Notes under the pieces: generated by a model | The model's input: only the letters and a program-made list of their open reading frames with translations | Told to the model about the DNA's origin: nothing | The model's database searches: none | Position numbers and translations under genes: made by a program | Shown: piece after piece, positions 14,636-23,011 of the stretch | How positions within the stretch are numbered: position 1 is the first letter of the stretch | Layout: every line of letters starts with the position of its first letter | Virus record (IMG/VR): IMGVR_UViG_3300049489_001113 | Coordinates: 1-64,000 of that record | Origin: a virus | DNA length: 64,000 bases | Direction: 5' to 3' (one strand)

Positions 14636-16090
14636 TCAGGACTTGTCTCCGGGTTCGACCGGCACGGGCTCGGCGGTGCGGACCGTGCGGATGGGTGGTT
14701 CGATGTCGACGACGTCGATCGTGCGCACCGGGGTGGCGGCCCGCTCGACGACACCCTCGCGCGCGTTCGAGATCAGGGAACCGAAGACACGGGAGATCAC
14801 CCCCTGCCCCTTCGCCGTGACGGTGACCTCGGCGGTGGGGGTGGTCAGCTTCTGCAGGCTCTCGAGCAGGCCCATGAACATCTGGATGTTCTGCGACACG
14901 TCGCGGGTGAGGAACCCCCCGTTGAGCCGCTCCACCATGGCCGCGAACTGGACGCGGTCGAGCTGCAGCGCAAGCAGATCCTTGACCGCGGCCATCACGT
15001 CGTCGCGCCCCTCGATGGGGCGTAGCTGGCTGAGGGTACACTCCCCGCCGGGGCGGTAGACTGGGCACTTGTCGGACACGGCACACGAGTCGCAGTACCG
15101 ACCCACCTGCAGGGCCGGGGATGCCTGCCTGCTGTTGGTGAGATCCCCGGCGAACGTGCCGGTGTTCCCGCCGACGACGAGGGCCGTGCGGTTGGACTCG
15201 CGCCGCCGGGCGACAAGCTCCCGCTTCTCCTGGTCGGAGAGCCAGTAGGCGTTGCCCACCTGCGTCTCCATGTGCCTCTGGAGCTGCACCCACTGGAGTG
15301 CGTTCCAGCGGTCGACCGCCCACCCGTCGAGACGGCGGAGGTCGTCGCTCAGGTTGTACTTGTCGGCCTCCTCCCACACGTTGCGCCGCTCGAACTCGCG
15401 AAGGCGGAGCTGGTTCTTCGCGTCGGCGTCGCCGGCCTCCGGCTGAGGGAACACCTCGAGGCGCGTGGCCGCCATGTTCCAGAAGTAGATGTGCCCCCAC
15501 CGACCCCAGGCGGTCCACGTGGTTGAGTCGACGGCAAACCACGGAAGCTGAAGCACGGTGGCCCGGGTGACGCCGCGCCCGTACACACGGACGCCGACGT
15601 CCCGCAGAGCGGACAGGTTCTCACGGAAGAACTTCGAGTAGTACGAGTCGGCCTCGCCGGCGGTGAGGCCGATGTGCTTGTACGTCCCGTCGAGGATCTC
15701 GTCCTCGCCGTGGAACATCACGACCAGTCGGTCGAGGAGCCCAGCGTCCTTCCACCTGTTGCGCCACGCCCGGATCGTGTCGAGCTGCACGTAGGCGATC
15801 GGGTCGAACTCGACCCACACGTCGAGCTGTTCCTTGTGTCGGTCGACGAAGCGCACGTACCGTTCGAGGTAGTCCTCGAGGTTGTCGGCGTCATCACCGG
15901 AGACAGACTGGGCACCGGAGTCGAGCATGACCCAGGCGCCCGCCTGCTTGTAGGTGTTGAGCAGATCGTCGACCTCCCCCCTCTTGCGCCGCGCGAGCTG
16001 CGCGTAGGGCAGACACACCGCCCGCACACCGAGGGACGCGAGCGCGTCCGCCCAGTTCTGCCTCGCCATCGCCGAGAGAGCGACGAACAT
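14636..16090 (-). CDS. TIM-barrel protein resembling phage tRNA-guanine transglycosylase/DpdA, fused to a Cys-rich region
   Basis: The start is ATG 16090, just after the upstream stop. The N-terminal 250 residues contain WVMLDSGAQSVSG, then a YLERYVRFVDRHKEQLDVWV segment, LLDRLVVMFHGE, and WFAVDSTTWTAWGRWGHIYF. This pattern of 'LDSGA' and 'vDSTsW' is what I recall from phage TGT-like proteins (DpdA type) that act on guanine in DNA or tRNA. The second half has YCDSCAVSDKCPVYRPGGEC, a likely metal site, and a disordered acidic tail. No 7-deazaguanine synthesis genes are in the window, so the activity is not settled. Confidence 0.5.
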   Translation of the reverse strand: MFVALSAMARQNWADALASLGVRAVCLPYAQLARRKRGEVDDLLNTYKQAGAWVMLDSGAQSVSGDDADNLEDYLERYVRFVDRHKEQLDVWVEFDPIAYVQLDTIRAWRNRWKDAGLLDRLVVMFHGEDEILDGTYKHIGLTAGEADSYYSKFFRENLSALRDVGVRVYGRGVTRATVLQLPWFAVDSTTWTAWGRWGHIYFWNMAATRLEVFPQPEAGDADAKNQLRLREFERRNVWEEADKYNLSDDLRRLDGWAVDRWNALQWVQLQRHMETQVGNAYWLSDQEKRELVARRRESNRTALVVGGNTGTFAGDLTNSRQASPALQVGRYCDSCAVSDKCPVYRPGGECTLSQLRPIEGRDDVMAAVKDLLALQLDRVQFAAMVERLNGGFLTRDVSQNIQMFMGLLESLQKLTTPTAEVTVTAKGQGVISRVFGSLISNAREGVVERAATPVRTIDVVDIEPPIRTVRTAEPVPVEPGDKS

Positions 16091-16091
16091 G

Positions 16092-16397
16092 TCAGCCCGT
16101 CTTCCTCTGCTGCGCCTGAAGGACGGCAGCCTGTTGCATGACGGACGCCGCACGCATCTGCTGCGCGATCTGCATCTGCCGTCCGGTCACAGCCGCGGCG
16201 ACCTTCTGTACGAGCGCCTCGGTCGACGCCCGGTGCAACAGGTAGTCCACGTCGTGGACGTTCACGTCCCGCTTGGATTCTCCCGACTGCTTCACACGGA
16301 TGGTCCCGTCTTCGAGCATGTCGATGACGATGCCGAAAGCGACCTCCGGTGCCTTGGGCTGTGCGGTCTGCTGGTCCTGTTCGTTGGTCTGTTCCAC
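16092..16397 (-). CDS. Hypothetical protein (101 aa)
   Basis: GTG 16397 follows AAAGGGAGAACAC. The first residues are Gln/Glu-rich, then VAFGIVIDMLEDGTIRVKQS (a small beta unit) and a helical Gln/Ala-rich end. Its leader and first codons (GGGAGAACRCGTGGAACAG) match those of the 38846 methyltransferase. Confidence 0.58.
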   Translation of the reverse strand: MEQTNEQDQQTAQPKAPEVAFGIVIDMLEDGTIRVKQSGESKRDVNVHDVDYLLHRASTEALVQKVAAAVTGRQMQIAQQMRAASVMQQAAVLQAQQRKTG

Positions 16398-16409
16398 GTG
16401 TTCTCCCTT

Positions 16410-16691
16410 TCAGAAACGAAGGTGCGCCGGTGTCGAATACTTCCTGTGCAGAGCCATCTTCTCTGCCCATCTGGCCTGCGTGGCGGGCATGTCGCGGGTC
16501 GCCACACCGAGCCGGTTGACCGCCCGGCACACGGTGGCGACGCAGCATCCGATCCGGATGGCCCACTCCTCGGCGGTGAGATCCCCGGCCATCTCGAGCA
16601 GCACGGTATCCCACCCGTGATCGATGACGTAGGGTGCGCGCCCACCGGCGGACGGAATGAACCGGGGGAGCGGCCCACTACGCTTGCTCAT
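16410..16691 (-). CDS. Helix-turn-helix-like protein (93 aa)
   Basis: LTAEEWAIRIGCCVATVCRA followed by VNRLGVATRD fits a helix-turn-helix of the type seen in homing endonuclease tails and phage regulators. No nuclease domain is present. It overlaps the SpoVS-like gene upstream by 14 bases. Confidence 0.55.
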   Translation of the reverse strand: MSKRSGPLPRFIPSAGGRAPYVIDHGWDTVLLEMAGDLTAEEWAIRIGCCVATVCRAVNRLGVATRDMPATQARWAEKMALHRKYSTPAHLRF

Positions 16692-17034
16692 CGATCACTC
16701 CGGGGCGGGGCACAGCCGCCGACAGCGAACGCACCAGGAAGTAGAACCGCACGAGCGTGCGCGTCTCGTTGTTGATCACCACGTCCTCGAACGTCGGTAC
16801 AAGGTGGACGTCCTTCCCGTGCCCAGCCGCCATCATGCGGGTGACGATGGCGGCCTTCACCGCCTGGCTGATGGCCCCGGCTCCCATGGCCCGGAGATCG
16901 ACGGAGTAGCCCTCCTGCACGAACTTCCACACGGCGCCCGCAAGACGACGGACCGGCGTGTCCCCTGAGACAGGAAGTGAGGCGGTCATCGTTCGCTTGT
17001 CGACGGCATTACCGCCGATCTGGGTCTTGCTCAT
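16678..17034 (-). CDS. SpoVS-like protein (118 aa)
   Basis: The start is ATG 17034 with TGGGAG upstream. The core VRRLAGAVWKFVQEGYSVDL then RAMGAGAISQAVKAAIVTRM and VHLVPTFEDVVINNETRTLV matches the SpoVS fold (AGAL...IGAGA.NQAVKA...P.F..I..). In bacteria SpoVS affects sporulation or development; a phage copy could act as a nucleic-acid-binding regulator. The upstream HNH stop overlaps its ATG. Confidence 0.75.
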   Translation of the reverse strand: MSKTQIGGNAVDKRTMTASLPVSGDTPVRRLAGAVWKFVQEGYSVDLRAMGAGAISQAVKAAIVTRMMAAGHGKDVHLVPTFEDVVINNETRTLVRFYFLVRSLSAAVPRPGVIDEQA

Positions 17035-17543
17035 GTTGTGGCTCCCACATCTTTCCACGATCTACCTGACAACAACAGGTGCATGTTCCGATTGGACACA
17101 CCGTATATCTGTGCCAGTAGCGCACAACTCCACCCGAAGTCGCGCTGAAGGGCGCGCGCTGTGCGCACGTGCTGCACTGTCAGTTTTGCACTTGCCCCAG
17201 CCCGTCGGTACTGTCGCCCGCGGCTGACCTTGTCGTCCATGTTCCGCTGCTGAGTGCCAGCGTAAAGATGATCGAGGCGAACACAACCTGGGTTGTCACA
17301 ATGGTGCAGCGCATGCTCGCCCACCCCCAGCGGACGCCCAGCCAGCGCAAGTGCAACGTGCGTAGCAGGAACCATTCGCCCGGCACATGCGATCTTAGCG
17401 TACCCCCTGCTGTGCCCGCCTCTCCACAACCAGCATGGCGTGCCCATGTTCGGCGCAGTGGGACCGTTCCTGTCTACCTTCACCCAGAAGCGCTCCGCCA
17501 GATCGATCGGCACATCCACCACAGATAAGGAGCGAAGGGGCAT
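17031..17543 (-). CDS. HNH homing endonuclease (170 aa)
   Basis: The start is ATG 17543. Features: ERFWVKVDRNGPTAPNMGTP with CWLW near the N-terminus, HALHHCDNPGCVRLDHLYAG, QQRNMDDKVSRGRQ, and a C-terminal helix-turn-helix (LLAQIYGVSNRNMHLLLSG). This is a complete free-standing phage HNH endonuclease. It is inserted between the resolvase-like gene and the SpoVS-like gene, overlapping the latter's ATG. Its AT content appears higher than its neighbours, consistent with recent arrival. Confidence 0.88.
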   Translation of the reverse strand: MPLRSLSVVDVPIDLAERFWVKVDRNGPTAPNMGTPCWLWRGGHSRGYAKIACAGRMVPATHVALALAGRPLGVGEHALHHCDNPGCVRLDHLYAGTQQRNMDDKVSRGRQYRRAGASAKLTVQHVRTARALQRDFGWSCALLAQIYGVSNRNMHLLLSGRSWKDVGATT

Positions 17544-17551
17544 TGTGCGGC

Positions 17552-18106
17552 TCACGTGAAGTCGAGAGGTCTGTCGGGGGCCGTGTCGACCTTCCGTGCT
17601 CCTGGTGTGGTCGAGATCAGGGTCTTCACCCTGTCCGGCGACACCCTCGCGAAGAAGGTCTCGAGGCTCATAATCGCCCACCTCGGCGACGGCACGCAAA
17701 CCGGAACGTCGGTGAGCTGGGTCCACCCGAGCGCCACGAGGTCCTCCCCACGCAGGACGATGAGGGCCGGCACGCGGTTGCGGTGCAGCACCAGCATGGG
17801 ACGGAGCCCACTGTCCTTCGCGCGCTCCTCGATCTCGTCGATCCACTTCATCACCGGGCCGGTGCCCTCGAACAACTGCTCGAGATGCCAGTTCTCCCGG
17901 TTCCGGATCTCCACCTCGAAGGGCCACGGGTCGACGAACATCAGGTCACCGGCGAGGCGCCACTCCGGAGCATAGGCACCAGAGAGCGGAGTGCGCTGCA
18001 CCTGCCCGCCCCACCACGCGGCGAATAGGCGGGCACACTTCCGCTCGAACGTGACGCCTTTCCTCCTGGACATAGCGCCGCTTTTGCTGTCTCCCTTGGC
18101 CGCCAT
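17552..18106 (-). CDS. PD-(D/E)XK nuclease, putative Holliday-junction-resolvase-like (184 aa)
   Basis: RRKGVTFERKCARLFAAWWG, then TPLSGAYAPEWRLAGDLMF and PWPFEVEIRNRE form the E...GD...ExxR/K pattern of phage resolvase-like PD-(D/E)XK nucleases. The last motif has Arg where Lys is usual. It sits at the end of the recombination gene block. A VSR-like or RecU-like role is equally possible. Confidence 0.6.
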   Translation of the reverse strand: MAAKGDSKSGAMSRRKGVTFERKCARLFAAWWGGQVQRTPLSGAYAPEWRLAGDLMFVDPWPFEVEIRNRENWHLEQLFEGTGPVMKWIDEIEERAKDSGLRPMLVLHRNRVPALIVLRGEDLVALGWTQLTDVPVCVPSPRWAIMSLETFFARVSPDRVKTLISTTPGARKVDTAPDRPLDFT

Positions 18107-18292
18107 CTACTTCTCCCCGACGGCGCGGGCTTCGAGCTGCCCCCGCACGTTCTCAAGTTCGGCGTCGAGCATCACGATCTGCGACTCGAGTTCGTGTCCC
18201 TGCAACCGCAGGGACTCGAGCTGTAGCCGCATCGCGTGCCGCTTCCGCATCAGATCGGTGTGCTTCTTGTCGAGCGGAGTATCGGCGCTCAC
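18107..18292 (-). CDS. Small coiled-coil protein (61 aa)
   Basis: GTG 18292 overlaps the previous TGA (GTGA). The sequence MRLQLESLRLQGHELESQIV followed by MLDAELENVRGQLEA is one long coiled coil. Function unknown. Confidence 0.6.
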   Translation of the reverse strand: MSADTPLDKKHTDLMRKRHAMRLQLESLRLQGHELESQIVMLDAELENVRGQLEARAVGEK

Positions 18293-18471
18293 TTCTTCTT
18301 CCCCGCCCGCTTGTACCCGCCCTTCGGTCCGAGACGCCCAGCCTTCGACATGGAGAGGGCCGTGGCCACCGCCTGCTTGAGCGGCATCTTCTCCTCGCGC
18401 ACGAGCTTGGAGATCTTCTTCGAGGTGGCCGCGCGTTTCTCGGCCGCCTTCTTCACGCGACTCTTCGCCAT
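18289..18471 (-). CDS. Small basic protein, DUF6496-like (60 aa)
   Basis: ATG 18471 overlaps the previous stop. It is Lys-rich with MPLKQAVATALSMSKAGRLG and a GGYKRAGKKK tail. This recalls small phage proteins of the DUF6496 kind (KQAIAIGLSEARKAG); the match is from memory. Possibly nucleic-acid-associated. Confidence 0.58.
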   Translation of the reverse strand: MAKSRVKKAAEKRAATSKKISKLVREEKMPLKQAVATALSMSKAGRLGPKGGYKRAGKKK

Positions 18472-18722
18472 CACCGCCTCCACTTCTCGGCACCGTCGGC
18501 CATGTTCCTGATCGCCTCGACCATCCGAGGCGTCACCCTGGCGTTCTTCGTAGCCCAGTCCCTCATCCCCTCGACCTTGCTGCGCACCGAGTCGACGAAG
18601 TCCTCGGCCTTCTCGGGCAGATCGTCGAGCACATCGAGCAGGTCGTCGCACTCCTTCACGAAGTCGTCGATCTCACCAGCATCGTCTCCGCTGAAACCAC
18701 TGCTGTGCCAGTCCGACATCAT
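18471..18722 (-). CDS. Acidic helical protein (83 aa)
   Basis: The N-terminal half is strongly acidic (DDAGEIDDFVKECDDLLDVL) and the C-terminal half more basic. It is coupled on both sides by TGATG overlaps. No recognised domain. Confidence 0.55.
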   Translation of the reverse strand: MMSDWHSSGFSGDDAGEIDDFVKECDDLLDVLDDLPEKAEDFVDSVRSKVEGMRDWATKNARVTPRMVEAIRNMADGAEKWRR

Positions 18723-18898
18723 GCACCATCCTCGTCGTCATCGCGACGCCGATCGATGTCGTCCGAGATGGCATCGATCATCGCCTGCAGTTCTTCCTGC
18801 AACACCTGAAGGTTCGACGCCGCGTCCTCGAGGGACATCGGCTGTGCGATCTTCTCGTTCGCCAGCTTGAGCAGATCCGACCAGTCGACTTCCACCAT
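18719..18898 (-). CDS. Small helical protein (59 aa)
   Basis: The start is ATG 18898; GGAGTG precedes it. The sequence is helical (SNLQVLQEELQAMIDAISDD) with an acidic/basic tail RRRDDDEDGA. The longer frame upstream is antisense noise over the next gene. Confidence 0.55.
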   Translation of the reverse strand: MVEVDWSDLLKLANEKIAQPMSLEDAASNLQVLQEELQAMIDAISDDIDRRRDDDEDGA

Positions 18899-18900
18899 GG

Positions 18901-19200
18901 TCACTCCTGTTCGACGACGCGCACGCCGTCTCTGTTGAACTCGAGGGCGGCCACCCAACCGAAGGCGCATGTTTCCCAGTCCTCGCCGTACATCTCGAGC
19001 GCCCTCGCCCTGTAGCCAGCGAGCCATCGCTGCGTGTTCTCCGGCCGGACCCACTCCGGTGCGGTCATGTGGTCGCGCTTGGATGGCCCACCGGTGGAAC
19101 CGAAGGGGGCGTTCTCGCACTGATCCATCGTGCAGTTGAAGCGCCCATCCTCGAACGGATCGGTCTTCGCCAGCTCCGCGCTTACGGGGTGGATCTGCAT
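18901..19200 (-). CDS. Hypothetical protein (99 aa)
   Basis: ATG 19200 overlaps the previous stop. The protein contains two Cys near residues 23-28 and an amphipathic C-terminal half (TQRWLAGYRARALEMYGEDW). Not recognised. Confidence 0.55.
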   Translation of the reverse strand: MQIHPVSAELAKTDPFEDGRFNCTMDQCENAPFGSTGGPSKRDHMTAPEWVRPENTQRWLAGYRARALEMYGEDWETCAFGWVAALEFNRDGVRVVEQE

Positions 19201-19715
19201 CAGACCTTCCTCTCACGCTGCGACATCCGCCTGGTGATTTCCCTGGAAATAGCCTGGTATTTCATGGACAGCCCCTCGAGCACCGCCTGCATCACACGGT
19301 AGCGGGTGTCCACACGAAGCTGCTCTTCCGTGGCAAGGACCACGCTGCGCTCACCCTCAGCCTGCGCGCGCGCGACGGTGACGTTGTCCTCGTACACGCC
19401 CACGAGCGCCTCGTTGTACAGCTTCGTCCGCTGCCAGTCGAGGACCTTGCGGTCCGAATCCTGGATCGCCACGTGGTACGACGCGTACGCCACCATGGAT
19501 GCCCAGTAGCTCATGTGCTCGCCGAGGTCCTCGTCGGACACGTCAGCGAGGTTGTGGGGCCACTCTGGGGCGTCCCCAGGGGGCTTGTCGGGCGGGGGGA
19601 ACGGGATGGCGGCGAGCAACTCTGCCACCGAGTCCCGCACAATCCCGGAGTTGGCGAGCGGCTCCACCTTCTCCGCGGCCCGCACAGGTTTCAGGTTCTT
19701 CGCCACGTCGCCCAT
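19200..19715 (-). CDS. Hypothetical helical protein (171 aa)
   Basis: ATG 19715 overlaps the nuclease stop (TGATG). After a Pro-rich linker (IPFPPPDKPPGDAPEW) the protein is a long helical bundle ending in SREITRRMSQRERKV. The position after a RecB-like nuclease suggests a recombination accessory factor, but nothing in the sequence proves it. Confidence 0.58.
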   Translation of the reverse strand: MGDVAKNLKPVRAAEKVEPLANSGIVRDSVAELLAAIPFPPPDKPPGDAPEWPHNLADVSDEDLGEHMSYWASMVAYASYHVAIQDSDRKVLDWQRTKLYNEALVGVYEDNVTVARAQAEGERSVVLATEEQLRVDTRYRVMQAVLEGLSMKYQAISREITRRMSQRERKV

Positions 19716-20698
19716 CAATCCTCCACCGCGAAGCATGCGTCGCAACCGGCGCAGTCCTTCGCTCGCTTGGTGGTGGGTGAACCGCAGTCCTCGTGTCGCT
19801 CCGGCAGGGGTACCTTGCCGTCGGCGAGGCACTTCTCGAGGAGCAGCGTGTCCGCCAACTCGTCTTCGATCAAGGATCTGTTGTAGTCGAACCAGAAGTC
19901 CGCGATCTTACCGTTGTTCTTGCAGACGTACAGCAGCACACCGCGCTTCTTCCCGAGCCCGTGCATGTACAGGTTCACCTGCTTCATGTTCTGGGTGGAG
20001 GGACCTGTTGCTGTGAGGGCGCCGAACCTGCGCTCGTTGGCGGTCTTCACGTCCACCACGATGTCTGGCTTCCCGTCCTCGTCGATGAGTAGTCCGTCGG
20101 TGTGTCCATAGATGTTGTGCCCGGGGATCCGAACGGTGGTCTCAATGAACTCCCACCGACCCCACTTCGAGCAGTGCAGGCACCCACCTCGCCGCCCCAC
20201 CTCCTGCATCAGTCGCCCCCGCGAGTCATCCTCAGGATCTGGGTCGACGGCGCTACACGTCTCGACGCAGGTGGCGGGGGTCAGGTCTGGCCCCTCCTTG
20301 TCCTCGCTGCTCCCCCACTGGCAGAACTCGCACGAGTCCTTTGGCATCACCCCCTGCACCACGGTCAGACAGCGGGAGCAGCGCCAGTTCCCCCACAGGA
20401 TGCCCATAGGCCCGAGGTACCGCTCCTGGTACCAGTGGTGCACGGCGTGGCCGACGTCGAAGATGCGCTCCATCTCCACGTCGACCGTCTTCTTGGCGAT
20501 CGGCAACTTCTGCCGACGCCGGAGGACCTCGAACCGGGGACAGAACCCGTCGGACACGATCTCGCTCGGGTGCCACACACCCTTCTTCCTCTCGGACGGA
20601 CGTGCGGCACGCTTCACGATGAACCGGTCGAGTTCACGCACGAGGCTCGGCTTCGGCTTCGTCTCGCGCGCCTCCCGGATGAGGTCCTTCAGGCCCAT
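19715..20698 (-). CDS. RecB/Cas4-like PD-(D/E)XK exonuclease (327 aa)
   Basis: Motifs in order: GHAVHHWYQE, IYGHTDGLLID (motif II Asp), PDIVVDVKTA (motif III D-x-K), and QVNLYMHGL (QxxxY). These define the Cas4/AddB-like RecB nuclease family. Cys clusters in the middle (CSRCLTV; CEFCQW; CLHC) and at the C-terminus (CAGCDACF) suggest zinc or an iron-sulfur cluster. It probably processes DNA ends for the RecA-like recombinase in the same operon. Confidence 0.75.
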   Translation of the reverse strand: MGLKDLIREARETKPKPSLVRELDRFIVKRAARPSERKKGVWHPSEIVSDGFCPRFEVLRRRQKLPIAKKTVDVEMERIFDVGHAVHHWYQERYLGPMGILWGNWRCSRCLTVVQGVMPKDSCEFCQWGSSEDKEGPDLTPATCVETCSAVDPDPEDDSRGRLMQEVGRRGGCLHCSKWGRWEFIETTVRIPGHNIYGHTDGLLIDEDGKPDIVVDVKTANERRFGALTATGPSTQNMKQVNLYMHGLGKKRGVLLYVCKNNGKIADFWFDYNRSLIEDELADTLLLEKCLADGKVPLPERHEDCGSPTTKRAKDCAGCDACFAVED

Positions 20699-21090
20699 CA
20701 GTCGACGACCTTCGCGACGTCAGGATCCGCACCGCCGTTGACGGGGGCAGAGGGAAACGGCGTAGTCGTCGGGGCCGCGGTGGCCTTGGGCTTCCGGGTG
20801 CGCTTGGCCTTCGGCGCATCCTTCGGCTTCCGACCCCGCTTGCGGGTGAGCAGGATGTAGTCGAGCTGCTTCCGCACGTAGACGTCGCACGACTCGCAGA
20901 CGTCGTAATAGTCGGTGGCCTTGAGCACGAGCGACCCGTCGTCGTTGCCCGTGGCAGACAGCCGCTGAAGGCGGAACTTCGGCAGCACCTCGGGAGCGTC
21001 CGAATCCACCTTGTCGGAGACCCGGCTCGGTCCCTCCATCTTCTTCCCGCAACGATCGCACTTGACGATCTCAATCACTTCCTTCGCCAT
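20698..21090 (-). CDS. Zinc-finger protein with basic tail (130 aa)
   Basis: ATG 21090 was chosen after the upstream stop. CDRCGKK at the N-terminus and CESCDVYV in the middle can form a treble-clef or zinc-ribbon site. RKRGRKPKDAPKAKRTRKPK resembles AT-hooks, so DNA binding is likely. It precedes the RecB-like nuclease in the operon. Confidence 0.62.
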   Translation of the reverse strand: MAKEVIEIVKCDRCGKKMEGPSRVSDKVDSDAPEVLPKFRLQRLSATGNDDGSLVLKATDYYDVCESCDVYVRKQLDYILLTRKRGRKPKDAPKAKRTRKPKATAAPTTTPFPSAPVNGGADPDVAKVVD

Positions 21091-21091
21091 C

Positions 21092-21433
21092 TCACACCTC
21101 TCCGCGCAACAGCGCACTGAATGTTTCTTTCTCGATCACGACCCAATCCTTCGGCACCGGCGTCTCCGCACTCTCCATCGTGACGACCACTGCGGCCAGG
21201 TGCCCGGTGGAGGTGGCCTCCCGCCAGATCTTCGAGAGCACCTTGATGTCCACCGGCACCTGCTTCTTCGCGGTGGTCTTCATCTCGTACCGGAACTTCG
21301 CATCGACGGCGTCACCCTTTGCGATCGTCGTAGCACCACTGTTCGGTGTGAGGCGTGCCCCGAGTTCCGCAGCGATCCGCCGTTCCTGTCGCTGGGAGTG
21401 GAGACGCATGGCCCGACCCTTCGACTTGGACAT
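21092..21433 (-). CDS. PD-(D/E)XK resolvase-like nuclease (113 aa)
   Basis: QERRIAAELGARLTPNSGAT, KGDAVDAKFRYEMKTTAKKQ and later AAVVVTME fit the E...GD.D...E-x-K-T core of small Holliday-junction-resolvase-like nucleases. It lies directly after recA (TGATG overlap), a sensible place for a recombination nuclease. GTG 21436 is an alternative start. Confidence 0.62.
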   Translation of the reverse strand: MSKSKGRAMRLHSQRQERRIAAELGARLTPNSGATTIAKGDAVDAKFRYEMKTTAKKQVPVDIKVLSKIWREATSTGHLAAVVVTMESAETPVPKDWVVIEKETFSALLRGEV

Positions 21434-22659
21434 CACGCAACCCCCTTGTTCAACGACGCAGTCTCAGAGGCGATGATCCCTGCGTAGACCGCATCGTAGA
21501 GATCCGGATCCTGCGCGAGAGCCTGCCCAGCCTGGTTCGCACCCTGCCCGAGGACGCGATCCCCGAAGCGGTAGTGCGCTCCGTTCCGTTGGAGCACACC
21601 CACCCGAGCCGCAGCGTAGACCACCTGCTGGAACACGTTCGTGGTCGCCTTGTGGATCTCCGCCCCCGTCACCGGGTCGGAGACGCGCGCCGTGTAGAAC
21701 TTGAACTCCCCGAACCGGTACGGGGTATTGGTCTTGTTCTTCACCACGTCGAAGTGGAAGGTGCGCCCGACGACGAGGGCTTCCTTGCTCTTCGGCCGCG
21801 CCCCGCTGTCCTCCTCCCCGTCCCCCGGCGTGTACCAGATCTTCGGCCCCGCGCGCATGTGCACGATGCAGGACCCGGCGAAGAGCTGCCCCTGCCCACC
21901 GGGCATCACCTTGTCCATGCCCGTGGAGATGGACGAACGGAACTGCTGCACGATCACGATGGTGGGACCACCGGTGAGGAACTCGTTCGAGGCCGTGTTC
22001 GCTCCAGCCTGGAGCGAGCGGAAGCCCTTGTTCGCGATGCGTGCCATGAGCCCCTGCTGCCACTCGACGAAGGACGACTCGATCTCCGACTTCGGCGTGA
22101 GCTGCGCGAAGCTGTCCACGACGATGAGCCCGTTCGGCATCACCCGCACGAACTCGGCGAGCATGTCGAGGGTCTGCTCCATGTTCTCCGACGGGTGGAC
22201 GAGAACCGCGTTCACGTTCACGCCGTTGAACTCGGCCCACGCCTTGTCCCACGACTTCTCCGCGTCGACGTAGATCACCGGCTCACCGCGGTTCTGGAAC
22301 TCGCGCATCAGCCACAGGCACACGAGGGTCTTGCAGCTCGACTCCATCCCGGCGAGCAGCGTGATCCTCCCTCGAGGGAACCCGACCTCACTCCCGGTGG
22401 CCCCGAGGGCAAGGTCGAGCGCGAAGATGCCGCACGGCACGCGGTCCAGATCTGGGAAGTCGGAACCGGCGCGGAGTCTGCTGTCGCCGTGGTCCTTGCG
22501 TATGCTCGCCACCGTGGCGTTGAACCGGGATAGCACGTCCACTGGCTCGGCCTTCTTCGCCCTGGTGCGGGCGTGTTCCTTCTCCTCGGACTTCGCGAGG
22601 GCAACCTTGACCTCAGCATCACGGATGGCCGCCGGCCTCTTCTTTCCTCTACCTGCCAC
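21433..22659 (-). CDS. RecA/UvsX-like recombinase with altered P-loop (408 aa)
   Basis: GTG 22659 follows GGGAGGTAAGC. Landmarks: GMESSCKT at about 104-111 (Walker A, where RecA has GPESSGKT), VIYVDAEKSW, GLIVVDSFAQL (Walker B), and PTIVIVQQFR in the L2 region. A basic 60-residue N-terminal extension precedes the core. The conserved Gly before the P-loop Lys is Cys109, which is unusual. It should drive strand exchange in phage recombination-dependent replication, with the SF2 helicase and nucleases of the operon. Confidence 0.85.
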   Translation of the reverse strand: MAGRGKKRPAAIRDAEVKVALAKSEEKEHARTRAKKAEPVDVLSRFNATVASIRKDHGDSRLRAGSDFPDLDRVPCGIFALDLALGATGSEVGFPRGRITLLAGMESSCKTLVCLWLMREFQNRGEPVIYVDAEKSWDKAWAEFNGVNVNAVLVHPSENMEQTLDMLAEFVRVMPNGLIVVDSFAQLTPKSEIESSFVEWQQGLMARIANKGFRSLQAGANTASNEFLTGGPTIVIVQQFRSSISTGMDKVMPGGQGQLFAGSCIVHMRAGPKIWYTPGDGEEDSGARPKSKEALVVGRTFHFDVVKNKTNTPYRFGEFKFYTARVSDPVTGAEIHKATTNVFQQVVYAAARVGVLQRNGAHYRFGDRVLGQGANQAGQALAQDPDLYDAVYAGIIASETASLNKGVA

Positions 22660-23011
22660 GCTTACCTCCCTCGTCGCCGTCGTTCCGCACGGTGCGAATC
22701 TGGGCTCGAATCTCACGCTCGGCGACAGCCCACGCGAGACCGTACGCGTCAGGGACCTCAGCCAGACGGCAGGGCAGCTCGACTCCGACGTCGACGCGCG
22801 CGGACTCGTAGTTCCCGAGGTTGATGGTCATGCCGAGCCCGACCTTCACGACGGCGAGCTTCTCACCGTCCTCCTCGATCACCTTTGGCACGGTGTCTTC
22901 CTTCCCGGGGTACCACTCCTCCTCGTAGAACTCCGCGTCGCTCTGGTTCATGTCGACGCGCTTCGGGTACGTCCGACGAACCCACACCTTGCCATCAACG
23001 CTGCGTGCCAT
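22649..23011 (-). CDS. Hypothetical protein (120 aa)
   Basis: ATG 23011 has AGAAGGGAGAG upstream. The protein is a beta-rich domain with LAVVKVGLGMTINLGNYESA and VDVGVELPC, followed by an amphipathic helix and basic tail. This looks like an OB-like or regulatory domain. It overlaps recA by 11 bases, so it may be a recombination partner. Confidence 0.58.
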   Translation of the reverse strand: MARSVDGKVWVRRTYPKRVDMNQSDAEFYEEEWYPGKEDTVPKVIEEDGEKLAVVKVGLGMTINLGNYESARVDVGVELPCRLAEVPDAYGLAWAVAEREIRAQIRTVRNDGDEGGKRGR

